This document shows, in pieces, positions 1 through 10,400 of a stretch of 64,000 bases of DNA. The DNA is from Lysinibacillus pinottii (GTDB lineage: Bacteria > Bacillota > Bacilli > Bacillales_A > Planococcaceae). Made by a program: the position numbers and the translations under genes. The notes under the pieces were generated by a model. It searched no databases. It saw nothing but the letters and a program-made list of their open reading frames with translations, and was not told the origin of the DNA. Each line of letters opens with the position of its first letter. The stretch's first letter is position 1. The stretch spans positions 1 to 64,000 of the forward strand of contig NZ_JANTOO010000019.1 of assembly GCF_024753545.1 (NCBI RefSeq). The letters run 5' to 3'.

Positions 1-531
1 GTAGAAGAGTTAACAAACGCATTAACAGTTGGAGATCCAACAGATTTCAGCAACTTCATGGCAACGGTTATTGACCAAGCAGCATTCAATAAAATTACGG
101 AATACATCGAAATCGGTAAAGGCGAAGGTCGTCTAGTAGCTGGTGGTACAGCAGATGATACAGTAGGTTACTTCGTACAACCAACTGTATTTGCGGACGT
201 AGAGCCTTCTGCACGTATTATGAAAGAAGAAATCTTCGGACCAGTAGTAGCGATTGCAAAAGCAAAGGATTTCGATCATGCGATTGAAATTGCGAACGAT
301 ACAGAATACGGTTTAACAGGTGCTGTCATTACGACAAACCGCATGAACTTAGAAAAAGCACGTGAAGAATTCCATGTTGGAAACCTTTACTTCAACCGTG
401 GTTGTACAGGTGCGATTGTTGGCTACCAACCATTTGGTGGCTTCAACATGTCAGGTACAGACTCAAAAGCTGGTGGCCCAGACTACCTACAACTTCACAT
501 GCAAGCAAAAACAACTTCTGAAATGCTATAA
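1..531 (+). CDS. rocA: 1-pyrroline-5-carboxylate dehydrogenase, 3' part
   Basis: The first base is already in frame, so the gene begins outside the window; about 176 C-terminal residues are visible. The product is an NAD-dependent aldehyde dehydrogenase family member that oxidises glutamate semialdehyde (in equilibrium with pyrroline-5-carboxylate) to glutamate in proline and arginine breakdown, in the cytosol. The family signature around the catalytic cysteine (FNRGCTGAIVG) is present, followed by the QPFGGFNMSG stretch and a C-terminal end typical of the RocA/PruA branch rather than generic aldehyde dehydrogenases. The EEIFGPV motif upstream is also a family hallmark. The catalytic Glu lies in the missing part. 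A strong terminator follows directly, so it ends its transcript. Confidence 0.88.
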   Translation, partial: VEELTNALTVGDPTDFSNFMATVIDQAAFNKITEYIEIGKGEGRLVAGGTADDTVGYFVQPTVFADVEPSARIMKEEIFGPVVAIAKAKDFDHAIEIANDTEYGLTGAVITTNRMNLEKAREEFHVGNLYFNRGCTGAIVGYQPFGGFNMSGTDSKAGGPDYLQLHMQAKTTSEML

Positions 532-548
532 TATTTTCCAGCATAAAA

Positions 549-581
549 GCCGTACATAGTTTAATATGTACGGCTTTTTTT
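549..581 (+). terminator. Rho-independent terminator after rocA
   Basis: A perfect 10-bp stem (GCCGTACATA / TATGTACGGC, 549-558 and 565-574) with a 6-base loop is followed by seven T. It ends the dehydrogenase transcript. Confidence 0.93.
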
Positions 582-793
582 ATTGTTTCACTCAAACCTA
601 TATATAATAGAAGAAACTCATGTGAATTTTGATTCACTTCCCTCTCAGATTCCACTATTACGTTCTCTATATAAGCCAAAAGGATACTTTTCTCCTATAA
701 CAATCTGGTATATTTTATGATATTTCTAACATTTGACCCTTAACTTGATTCTGTAACTTTGTTAAAATGATAACAGTTTAGGAGGGTAAAACT

Positions 794-2773
794 ATGAAAA
801 AACTATCAATTTTAATGTTACTCATGATGCTTGTTAGCGTACTCATTTCGCAACCCCAAAAGGCCTATGCTGATGAGCTATCAGGACATATGCATGAAAG
901 TGGTCTGCGTTATTTGATTTCCAAAGGAGCCTTGCTGAAAGATGCAAATGGCAGCTATCGTCCGAATGATACTGTTACACGCGGTGAATTCGCCACATAC
1001 ATAGCAAAAGCTTTAAACTTAAAGACAAAAGATACTATAACGTTTACAGATGTCTCTGACACATATTTATTGGCCAATGAAATCAAGCTTGCTGCTACTG
1101 CTGGAATAATTACCGGCTACACAGACGGCACATTTAAGCCTGAAGAACGTATCTCAAGAGAGCATATGGCCGTTATGTTAATTAGAGCGGTTGATTATTT
1201 AAAAATCCCAAAAGGGACTTCCTCTATTACATTTAAAGACAATGCTACTATTTTCAAAGATTTCCGTCAGGACATTGCCATAGGAGCTCAATTGGGACTT
1301 ATTAAAGGAAGCTCTAACGGCATGTTCTTACCTAGAGACAATGCTACCATTGCTGAAGCTTCAACTTTTATACTTCGCTTAATTCTCCTTGCTGATACTG
1401 TTGAAAATAATGATGGGAATACTGATAGCAACGGTAATACTGGTAATTCTAATAATAACGGCAACTCTGGTAACGACAATAATTCAGGTAACAATAATAA
1501 TGAGAATGCTGCATTTATTGTCAAAGAAATCACAAATGGTAATTTAGTAGACAAGCAATCCTATACTAGCTTTGAAGCTGCTGAAAAAGCAGTGACAAAC
1601 GGTTCTTTAGTGGTTACTCAAAATAATAAGATTATAAAAATGTCTTCGGGTATGATTGTCACAAATAATTATGTCGCATTAAATTCCGAGACGATTAAGG
1701 ATCAAATTGCAATTGCTGCTAATACAGAAATGGAGTATCTAGGTAGTGATGCGACTCACGTTAGAGTACGTCTAGCTGGACATGTTGGCTCTTTAAAACA
1801 AGCAGACGTTACCTTAATCCCTTCTGCTTTAGTAAAGGGACGCGCTTATTATACAAATGAAAATGGTGAAATTAAACATACCTTATACGATTATAAATCC
1901 AATAAGTACTCATCTAGTTACGTCTACGGCAAGGCCCCTAGCTTTATGAAGCAAGGTGAGAAATACTTTAGCTGGGATGGTATTAATTTTACGAATGTGA
2001 ACGGCTCTTCAAAAGGTGAAGGCTATAATTACTATCAATTCTTACCTGCTCGAGCTACGACACAATATACAGCTGAAGAAATTGATCAATATATTATGCA
2101 AAAGCTAGCTGAGGTTGAAAGCTCAGGTGCTTCTATTTATAAAAATGCTACAACGAAAAGTAAACTGATTGGTTTAGGTTCCGTGTTAAAAGATATAGAA
2201 GCGAATGCTCATATTAACGCCATGCTTATTTTAGCACTTGCACAGCATGAGAGTGCCTACGGAATGAGCGATCATGCTCAAAATTTTAATAACCTATTTG
2301 GTTTATATGTATATGATACAAATCCTCTAAACAAAAAATTTGATAGTGTTGGCGCAAACATTAATGAGCTTGTCGAAAAGTTTCTACAGCCCAATTACAT
2401 TACGCCTGGCGGACGTTATACAAATGGTTCAGTCGTTGGCTCTAAAGCGATTGGATTTAACGTCAAATACGCCTCTGACCCTTTCTGGGGAGCCAAAATT
2501 GCTGGACACTATTATCGTGCAGAAAAAGTATTGGGCTATAAAGATGCTAATAGCCCGTATAAAATTGCACTAACAACAACCGCTGGTCTAAATGTTCGTG
2601 CTGATGCATCAACACAGCAAAGTCCACTATTCACCTTTAATAAAAGTAATATGCCTGTCATTGTCACAGATACTGGAACAAATGGTTGGTATCAAGTGAT
2701 TTCAGATAAATTACACTCAGAACCAGCTTATATTAGTAAGGATTATATTAAATTCATTAATACAGTAAAATAA
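794..2773 (+). CDS. SLH-anchored endo-beta-N-acetylglucosaminidase
   Basis: A 659-aa secreted wall hydrolase expected to cut the glycan strands of peptidoglycan at the cell surface. A signal peptide (ends near YADEL, about 27 aa) is followed by three S-layer-homology domains (about 30-205) that tether the protein to pyruvylated secondary wall polymer, then a low-complexity Asn/Gly/Ser linker (about 207-242). The C-terminal half has a GH73-type glucosaminidase domain (about 470-580) with the family pattern around AQHESAYG (putative catalytic Glu486) and NNLFGLY, then an SH3b domain (about 590-655, LNVRAD motif). The RBS GGAGGG lies 7 bases before the ATG. It stands alone, convergent with the following amidase gene. 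Domain assignment is from motifs; activity is inferred. Confidence 0.88.
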   Translation: MKKLSILMLLMMLVSVLISQPQKAYADELSGHMHESGLRYLISKGALLKDANGSYRPNDTVTRGEFATYIAKALNLKTKDTITFTDVSDTYLLANEIKLAATAGIITGYTDGTFKPEERISREHMAVMLIRAVDYLKIPKGTSSITFKDNATIFKDFRQDIAIGAQLGLIKGSSNGMFLPRDNATIAEASTFILRLILLADTVENNDGNTDSNGNTGNSNNNGNSGNDNNSGNNNNENAAFIVKEITNGNLVDKQSYTSFEAAEKAVTNGSLVVTQNNKIIKMSSGMIVTNNYVALNSETIKDQIAIAANTEMEYLGSDATHVRVRLAGHVGSLKQADVTLIPSALVKGRAYYTNENGEIKHTLYDYKSNKYSSSYVYGKAPSFMKQGEKYFSWDGINFTNVNGSSKGEGYNYYQFLPARATTQYTAEEIDQYIMQKLAEVESSGASIYKNATTKSKLIGLGSVLKDIEANAHINAMLILALAQHESAYGMSDHAQNFNNLFGLYVYDTNPLNKKFDSVGANINELVEKFLQPNYITPGGRYTNGSVVGSKAIGFNVKYASDPFWGAKIAGHYYRAEKVLGYKDANSPYKIALTTTAGLNVRADASTQQSPLFTFNKSNMPVIVTDTGTNGWYQVISDKLHSEPAYISKDYIKFINTVK

Positions 2774-2780
2774 AACCCAA

Positions 2781-2813
2781 AAAGCTACCTCTCCAACAAT
2801 GGAAGGTAGCTTT
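2781..2813 (+). terminator. Terminator after glucosaminidase gene
   Basis: A 9-bp perfect stem (AAAGCTACC / GGTAGCTTT) lies directly after the stop codon. The T tail is short, so it may act in both directions. Confidence 0.75.
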
Positions 2814-2862
2814 AATTGTTTATTGTTTGGGAAACTGGGTAGTTATTAGTAAAGAGAAAAAA

Positions 2863-2893
2863 CGATCCCAAAGCTCGTAAAACTTTGGAATCG
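2863..2893 (-). terminator. Terminator of the amidase gene
   Basis: A stem of 10-11 bp with one mismatch (CGATCCCAAAG / CTTTGGAATCG). On the minus strand a T-rich run (complement of 2851-2862) follows. It lies just beyond the amidase stop codon. Confidence 0.8.
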
Positions 2894-2905
2894 TATCTTC
2901 AACTC

Positions 2906-4822
2906 TTATTGTTTTTTATAGTATTGCAAAATACCATTATAAATAGATTCTGCAAATAGATTCACGTATTGATCATTGGTCATTTTATTATGGTCCTCAG
3001 TGTTTGTTAAGAAACCAAGCTCCACTAGAATAGACGGAATGACCATATTACGAATTACGTAGTACTGTTCTTGTTTAACACCGCGGTTTTTCATATTTAA
3101 ATTGTTAACAATTTGGTTATTTACAAATGTAGCTAAATCTATGTCTTCCTGATACATATCTCCTGTAGATATAGCATAATATGTTTCAGTACCTTGTGCT
3201 GACGAATTGGCAGCAGAATTGACATGGACACTAACAAAAATCTCACCATAGTTTGCTTGCGTGAAATCTACTCGATCTTGTAATGATGGATACGTATCAC
3301 CAGTACGTGTCATATACACTTTGGCACCAGCACTCTCTAGTAATTGCTTTACTTGCGTGCTGACCTTTAATGTAATGCTCTTTTCAGAAACAGAGCCTTT
3401 TACTGTCCCTGGATCTTTACCACCGTGACCTGGGTCTAGGATGATAACGCGATTTTGTAGAGGTTTAGCTGACTGATTTAATAGCTTTAAGTAAGATTTA
3501 TGAACATAACCTGTTTGTCCATTGTAAGTAATTTCTGCCCAGTAACCACTAATGCTATTAACTTGGACATACTCTCCTTTATTCAGCTTGAAAAGTACTG
3601 CTGACGTTGAATTACTTTGACTACGTACATTTAGGTTAGCAACCGTTACTCTTCCCAGTACATCTCCAGAAATAACTGGTGGTGTACCTGGATCTGGATT
3701 AGGTTTTTCTTCTTCAACCGCATCTGTTGTACTATTGGCTACAACATAACCAGGTAAACCATCCACTTGTGTTAAATAGTAGCCACCTACTGTTTTATAC
3801 ACTGGTAATTTTACATTTGTTTTAATCGTTGAAATTACTTTTGCAGAAGAAGTTGGCTTCACATATAAGTTAACCGCATTTTTTGTCGTTACTTCTTTTT
3901 CGACTGCTCCTAGCACATTACCATCTGCATCTAAAAACTCAGCGTACTGTTTGAAAATATAAGCATAAGCACCTTTATAAGATACTTTTAACCAATTGCC
4001 TTCAACTGCATATACTGATAATTTACCACCTGTATTGACTTTACCTACAATGTTCGTAGTTGAACTACTATCCGTTGATTTACGAATGTTTAAACCATCT
4101 GTAGTAACCTTTACTAAGCCAATAACTTGAGATGTATCTGGTACAGTTACACCTTTTACAGGCAATTCTAAACGATATTTCTCACTTTTTGCACGTGCCA
4201 CAAATAATGAAAATTGAGACCGTGTCACCGTGCTGTTTGGTAAATATGTTTTACCTGTTCCGTTTGTAATCCCATTATAATAGATCGTATTGATGTACTT
4301 TACATATTCGTGTGTAATCCCTACATCCGTAAATGGAGAGTCAATTCCCTCATACTCACTTGTATCTAAATTAAATGCTTTTGTTAAGACATAGCTCATT
4401 TCTCCACGAGTTAGGGCTTTGTTTGGTAGAAATTCACCTTTTATATTTTTGTCGAAGAAACCTAATTGTACAGCACGTTCTATATAACCTGACATTTCAG
4501 TGCCTACTGTAACATCTGAAAAGCTTGATTTATTTACGATTAATGGTTTGTTTCCAGAGGCAACGACAACCATTTTGGCTGCTTGTCCTCTTGTTACATT
4601 GTTATTTGGGCCAAAAACTCTTTTACCATTCACAAAATAGCCTTGGATTACACCCAAACTTACTAAATAATTGATTTCTTCATAGGCTGGGTGATTTTTA
4701 GTGACATCTTCAAATGTTATATTTGAGTTGGTAGCTGCACTGACACTTGCACTATGTATCGTAAACATAGAAGCCGAAATGAATAAGACGCACAAGATAA
4801 GACTAATTTTTTTGATGTTCAA
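2906..4822 (-). CDS. SLH-anchored N-acetylmuramoyl-L-alanine amidase
   Basis: A 638-aa secreted amidase predicted to cut the bond between muramic acid and L-Ala in peptidoglycan. A signal peptide (about 1-30) is followed by three SLH domains (about 35-220), three SH3b wall-binding repeats (about 235-300, 310-370, 385-445; LNIRKS, NLYVKP and LNVRSQ motifs), and an Amidase_3/CwlD-type catalytic domain (about 452-635). The zinc-ligand set is visible: His in DPGHGG, Glu in SVSEKS, His in SVHVNS and Glu in VELGFLTN. The start codon is TTG, supported by AAGGGAGG about 7 bases upstream. It probably works with the neighbouring glucosaminidase and NlpC/P60 peptidase in wall turnover, each cutting a different bond. 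Confidence 0.9.
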   Translation of the reverse strand: MNIKKISLILCVLFISASMFTIHSASVSAATNSNITFEDVTKNHPAYEEINYLVSLGVIQGYFVNGKRVFGPNNNVTRGQAAKMVVVASGNKPLIVNKSSFSDVTVGTEMSGYIERAVQLGFFDKNIKGEFLPNKALTRGEMSYVLTKAFNLDTSEYEGIDSPFTDVGITHEYVKYINTIYYNGITNGTGKTYLPNSTVTRSQFSLFVARAKSEKYRLELPVKGVTVPDTSQVIGLVKVTTDGLNIRKSTDSSSTTNIVGKVNTGGKLSVYAVEGNWLKVSYKGAYAYIFKQYAEFLDADGNVLGAVEKEVTTKNAVNLYVKPTSSAKVISTIKTNVKLPVYKTVGGYYLTQVDGLPGYVVANSTTDAVEEEKPNPDPGTPPVISGDVLGRVTVANLNVRSQSNSTSAVLFKLNKGEYVQVNSISGYWAEITYNGQTGYVHKSYLKLLNQSAKPLQNRVIILDPGHGGKDPGTVKGSVSEKSITLKVSTQVKQLLESAGAKVYMTRTGDTYPSLQDRVDFTQANYGEIFVSVHVNSAANSSAQGTETYYAISTGDMYQEDIDLATFVNNQIVNNLNMKNRGVKQEQYYVIRNMVIPSILVELGFLTNTEDHNKMTNDQYVNLFAESIYNGILQYYKKQ

Positions 4823-5058
4823 TGTCTTATTTCCTCCCTTCTTGTTCTCTTAACGTGTCCATTTTAACAAAATTAGCTAAATAATGCATCATACAATAGA
4901 ACTGTTAAAATATATTTTCCATATCACTTCCTCTCCTACGTAGTTATCATAAAAATAGAAGAGTCTGCAAATGCAAACCCTTCTTCCATTATAAGCTATT
5001 CAAAAGATCAATTCTTGCAATCTATGACAAAATTAACATGTAAAATTCATGAATTTAT

Positions 5059-5970
5059 TTATTGTTGAATTCTTTCAATAAAAACTTTAAGTTGATTGAT
5101 TTTTAGTAAATCATCAGAGCCGAAGCTTCCATCTCCATCGCCATTTGTAACACCATTAGACGCCAGGATAGAAACATAATCACTAGCCCAGCTATTTTGT
5201 GAGACATCACTAAATGCTACTGTTTCCCCTTGGTTTTCAAGACCGAAAGCTAGTACTAAAACTTTTGCGATTTGTGCACGTGTAATTGGTGAAGATGGGT
5301 TGAACTTACCATTTTCATCCCCTTCAAAGATACCTAATCTTTCAACAGCCGCAATAGCACCTGCATTTGCATTTGTTGGTTTTACATCTACGAAATTAGT
5401 AGTTGTATTAGAAGTATCTAAGTTTAAAGCTTTTGCAATTTGTACAGCAACTTCTCCACGAGAAGCATATACTGAAAAGTCAATTGCAGCTTTTTTTACT
5501 TCAGCTTGCTGTTGCGAATCAAATGTTGCCACACGTTTAGCCCCTACATAACGAGAACCCCAATAATATGGGTCGTTAACACTTGAGTAGCTAACACCTT
5601 GACCAGTTTGAGAGTGGATCATTTTTCCATCACCTATGTATATACCCACATGTGAAATACCACTACCACTTGTATTGAAAAATACTAAGTCACCAACTTG
5701 TAAATCGCTCTTTGCTACTGCATCACCTTGTTGGTATTGAGAGCCCGATGTACGGTTTAATTGAATACCTAAGTCTGAAAATACTTTAGATGTAAAGCCC
5801 GAGCAATCAAAACCACTTGTTGTTGTACCGCCGTATTTATATGGAGTACCTAAATATTTAGAAGCTGTTTCAGTGACATTTTCTTTTGTCGCTGCTTCAG
5901 CAGTATTTATATGAGTTGTTGAAAATAACATGAAAGATGCAAAAATCGGTAATAACCATTTCTTATTCAT
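5059..5970 (-). CDS. NlpC/P60 cell-wall endopeptidase with C-terminal SLH domains
   Basis: A 303-aa secreted peptidase. The signal peptide ends near AEAAT (about residue 27); the NlpC/P60 papain-like domain follows directly (about 28-150) with the catalytic Cys in FDCSGF and the His in ISHVGIYIG. Family members cut D-gamma-Glu-mDAP or related peptide bonds in wall stem peptides. Two full SLH domains occupy about 190-300; the stretch at about 160-185 (YASRGEVAVQIAKALNL) matches only the second half of a further SLH domain, so the anchor is a shortened triplet. Unlike its neighbours, the catalytic domain is N-terminal. An AG-rich RBS (GAGAGGGG) precedes the ATG. The gene appears monocistronic. 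Confidence 0.88.
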   Translation of the reverse strand: MNKKWLLPIFASFMLFSTTHINTAEAATKENVTETASKYLGTPYKYGGTTTSGFDCSGFTSKVFSDLGIQLNRTSGSQYQQGDAVAKSDLQVGDLVFFNTSGSGISHVGIYIGDGKMIHSQTGQGVSYSSVNDPYYWGSRYVGAKRVATFDSQQQAEVKKAAIDFSVYASRGEVAVQIAKALNLDTSNTTTNFVDVKPTNANAGAIAAVERLGIFEGDENGKFNPSSPITRAQIAKVLVLAFGLENQGETVAFSDVSQNSWASDYVSILASNGVTNGDGDGSFGSDDLLKINQLKVFIERIQQ

Positions 5971-6073
5971 ACTTTTGTTATACCCCTCTCAATACTTTTT
6001 TGCCTATAAATAGACTATCACAAAAGAAGGTCTTGTTATTTTTCATTTGTGTAACGGTTTTAGACAGCAAAAA

Positions 6074-6112
6074 AACGCTGTAATACCAACGTTTGGTCGT
6101 ATTTCCAGCGTT
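6074..6112 (-). terminator. Terminator of the SLH-CAP gene
   Basis: An outer stem AACGCTG / CAGCGTT (6074-6080, 6106-6112) with inner pairing CAA/TTG is followed on the minus strand by seven T (complement of 6068-6075). It sits about 80 bp after the 6192 stop. Confidence 0.75.
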
Positions 6113-6191
6113 AAAAGAGGAATTTTTTTATTAAATTTCGAAGCCTTCGTAACATTACTGTAACATTAGTGCTCCTTTGTTACATAACAAC

Positions 6192-7259
6192 TTATTGACT
6201 AGAAAACAATTGGACCCAATAGTAATTTTCTTTGCTATCCTGCGCTATTGCAACACCTGTATTCGTATAATTTTCTTTCAAAATGTTATCACGATGACTC
6301 GGTGAAGCCATCCATGCCTTTACCGCAACCTCTGGCGTTTGGATATTTCTCGCGATATTTTCTCCAAAGCTCGTGTAATCATAATCAAATAAAGTCGCTA
6401 AATCCCATGGGGCACCATAATATGGAGAAACGTGTTCAAAATAATGGCGGTTCACCATATCCTGTGCTTTAATAATTGCGATTTGTGTCAATTTTGGATC
6501 ATACACAACAGGTTCTAGTTTTTTCTTTTGTCTTTCAACATTAATTAATTCAATCACCTTTTTAGACCACTCTGTAGAAAGGTTGACAGTTGGGATATAA
6601 TCCTTTGCCAAATAATCATAGGCCACTTCCAATTTGTTTATTTTCTGCTGAAAATAAATACTTCGTTCAACGAACACAGCAAATTGGGCGCGTGTCACTA
6701 ATTGATCAGGTGCAAAACGTTTAGCTTCAACCCCACTGACAATGCCTATATCAGCAAGCGACTCAATATAATTTTTTGCCCAATGAGAGCCAGGAATATC
6801 CGCAAATTGGATACTATTTTTGTTATCAACCTTAAACTGATATGCTAATGCTAGCATTTTTGCCACTTGCATTCGCTTTAAAGGCTCCTCAGGATAAAAG
6901 GCTTCTCCTTTTTGGATAATCCCCAATTTAACAAGCTGGCAAATTTCTTTGTAATAGGGATGACTAGCAGGGACATCCTTAAAATTTGTCATATTCGCTA
7001 TGTCTACATTGGTCTGAATAGAACGAGCAATGGCTGCAGCCGCCTCCGCTCTTGTAATAGCCTGCTCTGGCTTAAATGTATAATCGCTATATGTAGTCAT
7101 ATATTTTTTTGAAAGCATATGTTGTATCGAAGCATTTGCCCAATATGAATTTGAAACATCTACAACTTTGGCAGATGCCGCTTCTACCTGATTTAAACTA
7201 GTTAAACTTCCTACGGTTGCAGCTATTGAAAGTACAACAATACTCAGCATTTTCTTCAA
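6192..7259 (-). CDS. SLH-anchored CAP (SCP/PR1-like) protein
   Basis: Secreted 355-aa protein: signal peptide (about 1-27), three SLH domains (about 30-210) and a C-terminal CAP superfamily domain (about 230-352) related to B. subtilis YkwD. CAP features seen are FEHVSPYYG, SFGENIA and WMASPSHRDNIL, i.e. the His/Glu cavity residues of the family. The biochemical role of bacterial CAP domains is not settled; lipid or wall-polymer binding has been suggested. I place the start at TTG 7259, not the upstream ATG 7277: the sequence GGAGGAGG that would code for its first residues is itself the ribosome-binding site, 8 bases before the TTG. A hydrophobic signal segment then starts almost at once. Confidence 0.86.
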   Translation of the reverse strand: MKKMLSIVVLSIAATVGSLTSLNQVEAASAKVVDVSNSYWANASIQHMLSKKYMTTYSDYTFKPEQAITRAEAAAAIARSIQTNVDIANMTNFKDVPASHPYYKEICQLVKLGIIQKGEAFYPEEPLKRMQVAKMLALAYQFKVDNKNSIQFADIPGSHWAKNYIESLADIGIVSGVEAKRFAPDQLVTRAQFAVFVERSIYFQQKINKLEVAYDYLAKDYIPTVNLSTEWSKKVIELINVERQKKKLEPVVYDPKLTQIAIIKAQDMVNRHYFEHVSPYYGAPWDLATLFDYDYTSFGENIARNIQTPEVAVKAWMASPSHRDNILKENYTNTGVAIAQDSKENYYWVQLFSSQ

Positions 7260-7421
7260 CAGGGCTACCTCCTCCATATGTCAAATATGTAGCAAACGGC
7301 GCTTTTTCATCACTGAGGTCAGGAAACGAAAATTCACCATACCTACTATATGATACGAAATTCAAATAAGATAGTTTCACTTTTTTGGAAAATCATCAAT
7401 AGATTCATCATTGATCATTAT

Positions 7422-7465
7422 AAAAGGAGTTTTCCCTTAATATTCATTGGGAAAACTCCTTTTTT
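7422..7465. terminator. Strong bidirectional terminator
   Basis: A 15-bp perfect stem (AAAAGGAGTTTTCCC / GGGAAAACTCCTTTT) with a 12-base loop. It ends the giant repeat-protein gene read leftwards. Confidence 0.93.
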
Positions 7466-7471
7466 CTCATA

Positions 7472-10400
7472 CTATTGAATCATTTTAAGATATTCTTCTA
7501 AAATACGATAATTATATACTAATCCCTGTTGCTCTATCGACAATGAGCTGTAGTCTTTTTGAGCTGATAGCACTTTTTTCTCAAAGGATGAGCTATCTGG
7601 ATCGATATTTCCAATCGCTTGAACAACCTTAAGAACTGCAGCCACATCTTTTTCAGCCTGTTTAAGTAAGTCTTCATTGATGACTTGTCCGCGTACTTTA
7701 GAATCCAATGCCTGATAAGCAGCCACGGCATTAGCCACATCTTCAATATACGTTGGTGAGCTTGGAGAAAGTCCCGCAATTATTTCAACGACCTTCTTGA
7801 CATCGGCCATACTTTTCTCCGCTTCTAAGAGAATCGAATAATTGGAGATACGCTGTTTATCTGTCGTATTCAAACTATCGTATTCTTTTCGTACGGCTTC
7901 AACCATACCAAAGTAGAATTTATCCTTAGGATTTAATTTTGCAATGTTATTATAGACTTTTATAACGTTGTCTAAGGATAGTAATAATTGGTCGTTATAC
8001 ACATATCGTCTTTGGTCAGCATTCAGCTTATCATAAGCTTTTAAAATCTTTTGATATTGACTATTCATATCTTTTGCTGTTAAAAGTCGATCAATATCCT
8101 CCACAATACTCATAACGGGCTTAATCAGCTTTTCTTGGTCTTGTAATACTCTGTAGTTTTGCACAGCTCGTTGCTGATCCTTTGGTAAAGCATTATAAGC
8201 AGCACGTATTTCTTGAATACGTTTGACATACTGCTTTGGATCAATAGATGGTAAAGCATCAATCATCTGCATTACATTGCCAGCCCCAAGGATACTTGAT
8301 TCAGCCGCTTGCAATAAGTAGTAATTTGTCACATATTGCTGCAAATCGGCAGGAAGTGCATCATAAAGTGAACGGGCTCTTGCTGTATCTTGAAGGAATG
8401 TATTACTTGAAGATTTTAGTTTACTAATCAATTCCACTACATCGGATACAGGCTCATATTTTAATAGTACATCAATATTGTTGATGTATTTTTTTTGATC
8501 TTTTGTTAGTTTGTCATATGCCTTACGTATAGAGTTGACATTACTAACAAAGCTTTTCGATTGTGGATCTAGTTCATTAATTTGTACCATCACACTTAAA
8601 ATAGGTTTAACCTCTTTTTCACGTGTTGTTAAATCTTTAATATTCGACACTAATTTCTTTTGATTAGATGACAGCTTATCATAGGCTACACGTGCATTCA
8701 TCAGCTTTGTTAAATAGTCTGCATCTTGCACTTCTGTTAATTTAATTAGCTCAATTACACCTTCAGCTAGCCCCTGTTCATTTTCAGCGGCTACCAGTGC
8801 ATCATAGTTGATAATGGCTTGCTTCTTCTCCTCAGATAGCGCATCGTAAAGCTCACGTGCCGTTTTCATATCTTGGTAGAATGTTTTACTTGTTGGCTTT
8901 AACGTAGCGATTAGGCCAATTAATGAAGCCACATCTTCGACAGACGTGAGGTTCGCATAGTTCGTCACATGTTTTTTTGAAACTTCATCAAGTGCATTAT
9001 AAGCCTTTCGAGCGCCAAGTACCTTTTTCGTATAATCCTTACTCGATGGGTCCAACGCATTGATTAGTTGAATAACCTTGATAACAGCTTTATTGCTCTT
9101 TTCATAATTACTTAAAGTTTTTGCCTGCTCCACAAGCTTCTGCGCATTTTTATCTAATGCTTTATAGGCTGTCGTTAGCTCTGCTACCTTTTGGACAAAT
9201 GTATCTGGATTCTCATTGGCTAATGCAAGAACACGTTCATCAAATGCCTTTGCCATATTGATATAGTTCTGTGCTTTTGTAAGGTCTGGATAATTAATAA
9301 CTTGGTCTTTATCTGCTAATGCTGTGTAAGCATCTGTTGCTGCCTTCACATCATCTTTATACGTTTTTCTGGAAGGATTTAATGCATTAATTTGCACAAT
9401 TACCTCTATTACAGGTACAAGCTCTTTTAAATTCTTATAATTTTTGACATAGGTTTTATTCTTGTCATCTAGCTTAGCATATGCTGTATAAGCTGATTTA
9501 GCTTTTGAGATATAGCTCTTAGAGGATGGATCAAGTTTTTCAAATTGTGAAATGACATTCACAACCGTTTTATAGGATTTCTCTAAATCAGTTAATACCT
9601 TAATATTTGTTACACGGCTTTTTGCTGAAGACGGGAGACCATCATAGGCAGCTCGGGCTGCTAAAATATCTGTAATCATATCATTTGATTGACTTAGTTT
9701 TGATATTTGCTCAATCACACCTGCTATTACTAAATCTTCATTTAATAGATTGGATAGTTTTTCTTCAAGTTTACTTTTCATTTCTGCCAATGGAGCCGCA
9801 TCATCACCATTACCAGCATTTAAAGACGTCACTTTAGATTGCAGTTCCGTAATTTGGTTCTTGTAATCTTGCATGGTCGGTTTAAGCGCATTCACTTGTT
9901 TCGATAAAGTCGCATATTGGATTAAAAGCTTTAAGCGATCACTCTTTTGCACAAATGCCTGTTCTTCCACAGCTAATTTATCAAAAGCCGATTGAGCAGC
10001 AAATGTTTTACTCTCGAATGTAGAAGCTTTAGGATCAATAGCATCAATTAATTTGTCCACACTTAAAGACGCATTATAAACCTTCTCCCACTTTGTCAGC
10101 TCTGCAAGGTTATTGACAATTTTTTTGACATTCGCCGCGTTAATAGCTGTGCCATTTGTTGCTTGCGGCACATCATAGGCAGTACGAGCATCTTTGATAG
10201 CTTCCACTTTATTTGAGGCATTTGCAATTGCCACAATAAGTCCTTCGATTTTTTCAGCAGAAGCAATATTTGCTATTGCTACCTGTAGATCAGCTGTATT
10301 TTTTACAAGTTCTTTATCGATTGTTAATTGATCATAACTACCTTTAATCGAATCTACTTCTGTGCGATAAGCAGGATCATTTGATACACGCAGTGCTGAA

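Noticed and set aside
4958..4984. Hairpin between the amidase and NlpC/P60 genes as terminator
   Set aside because: Pairing has several mismatches and the T-rich tail is poor.
7275..7277. ATG 7277 as start of the SLH-CAP gene
   Set aside because: Its first codons are the RBS (GGAGGAGG) of the TTG at 7259, and no other RBS lies upstream.
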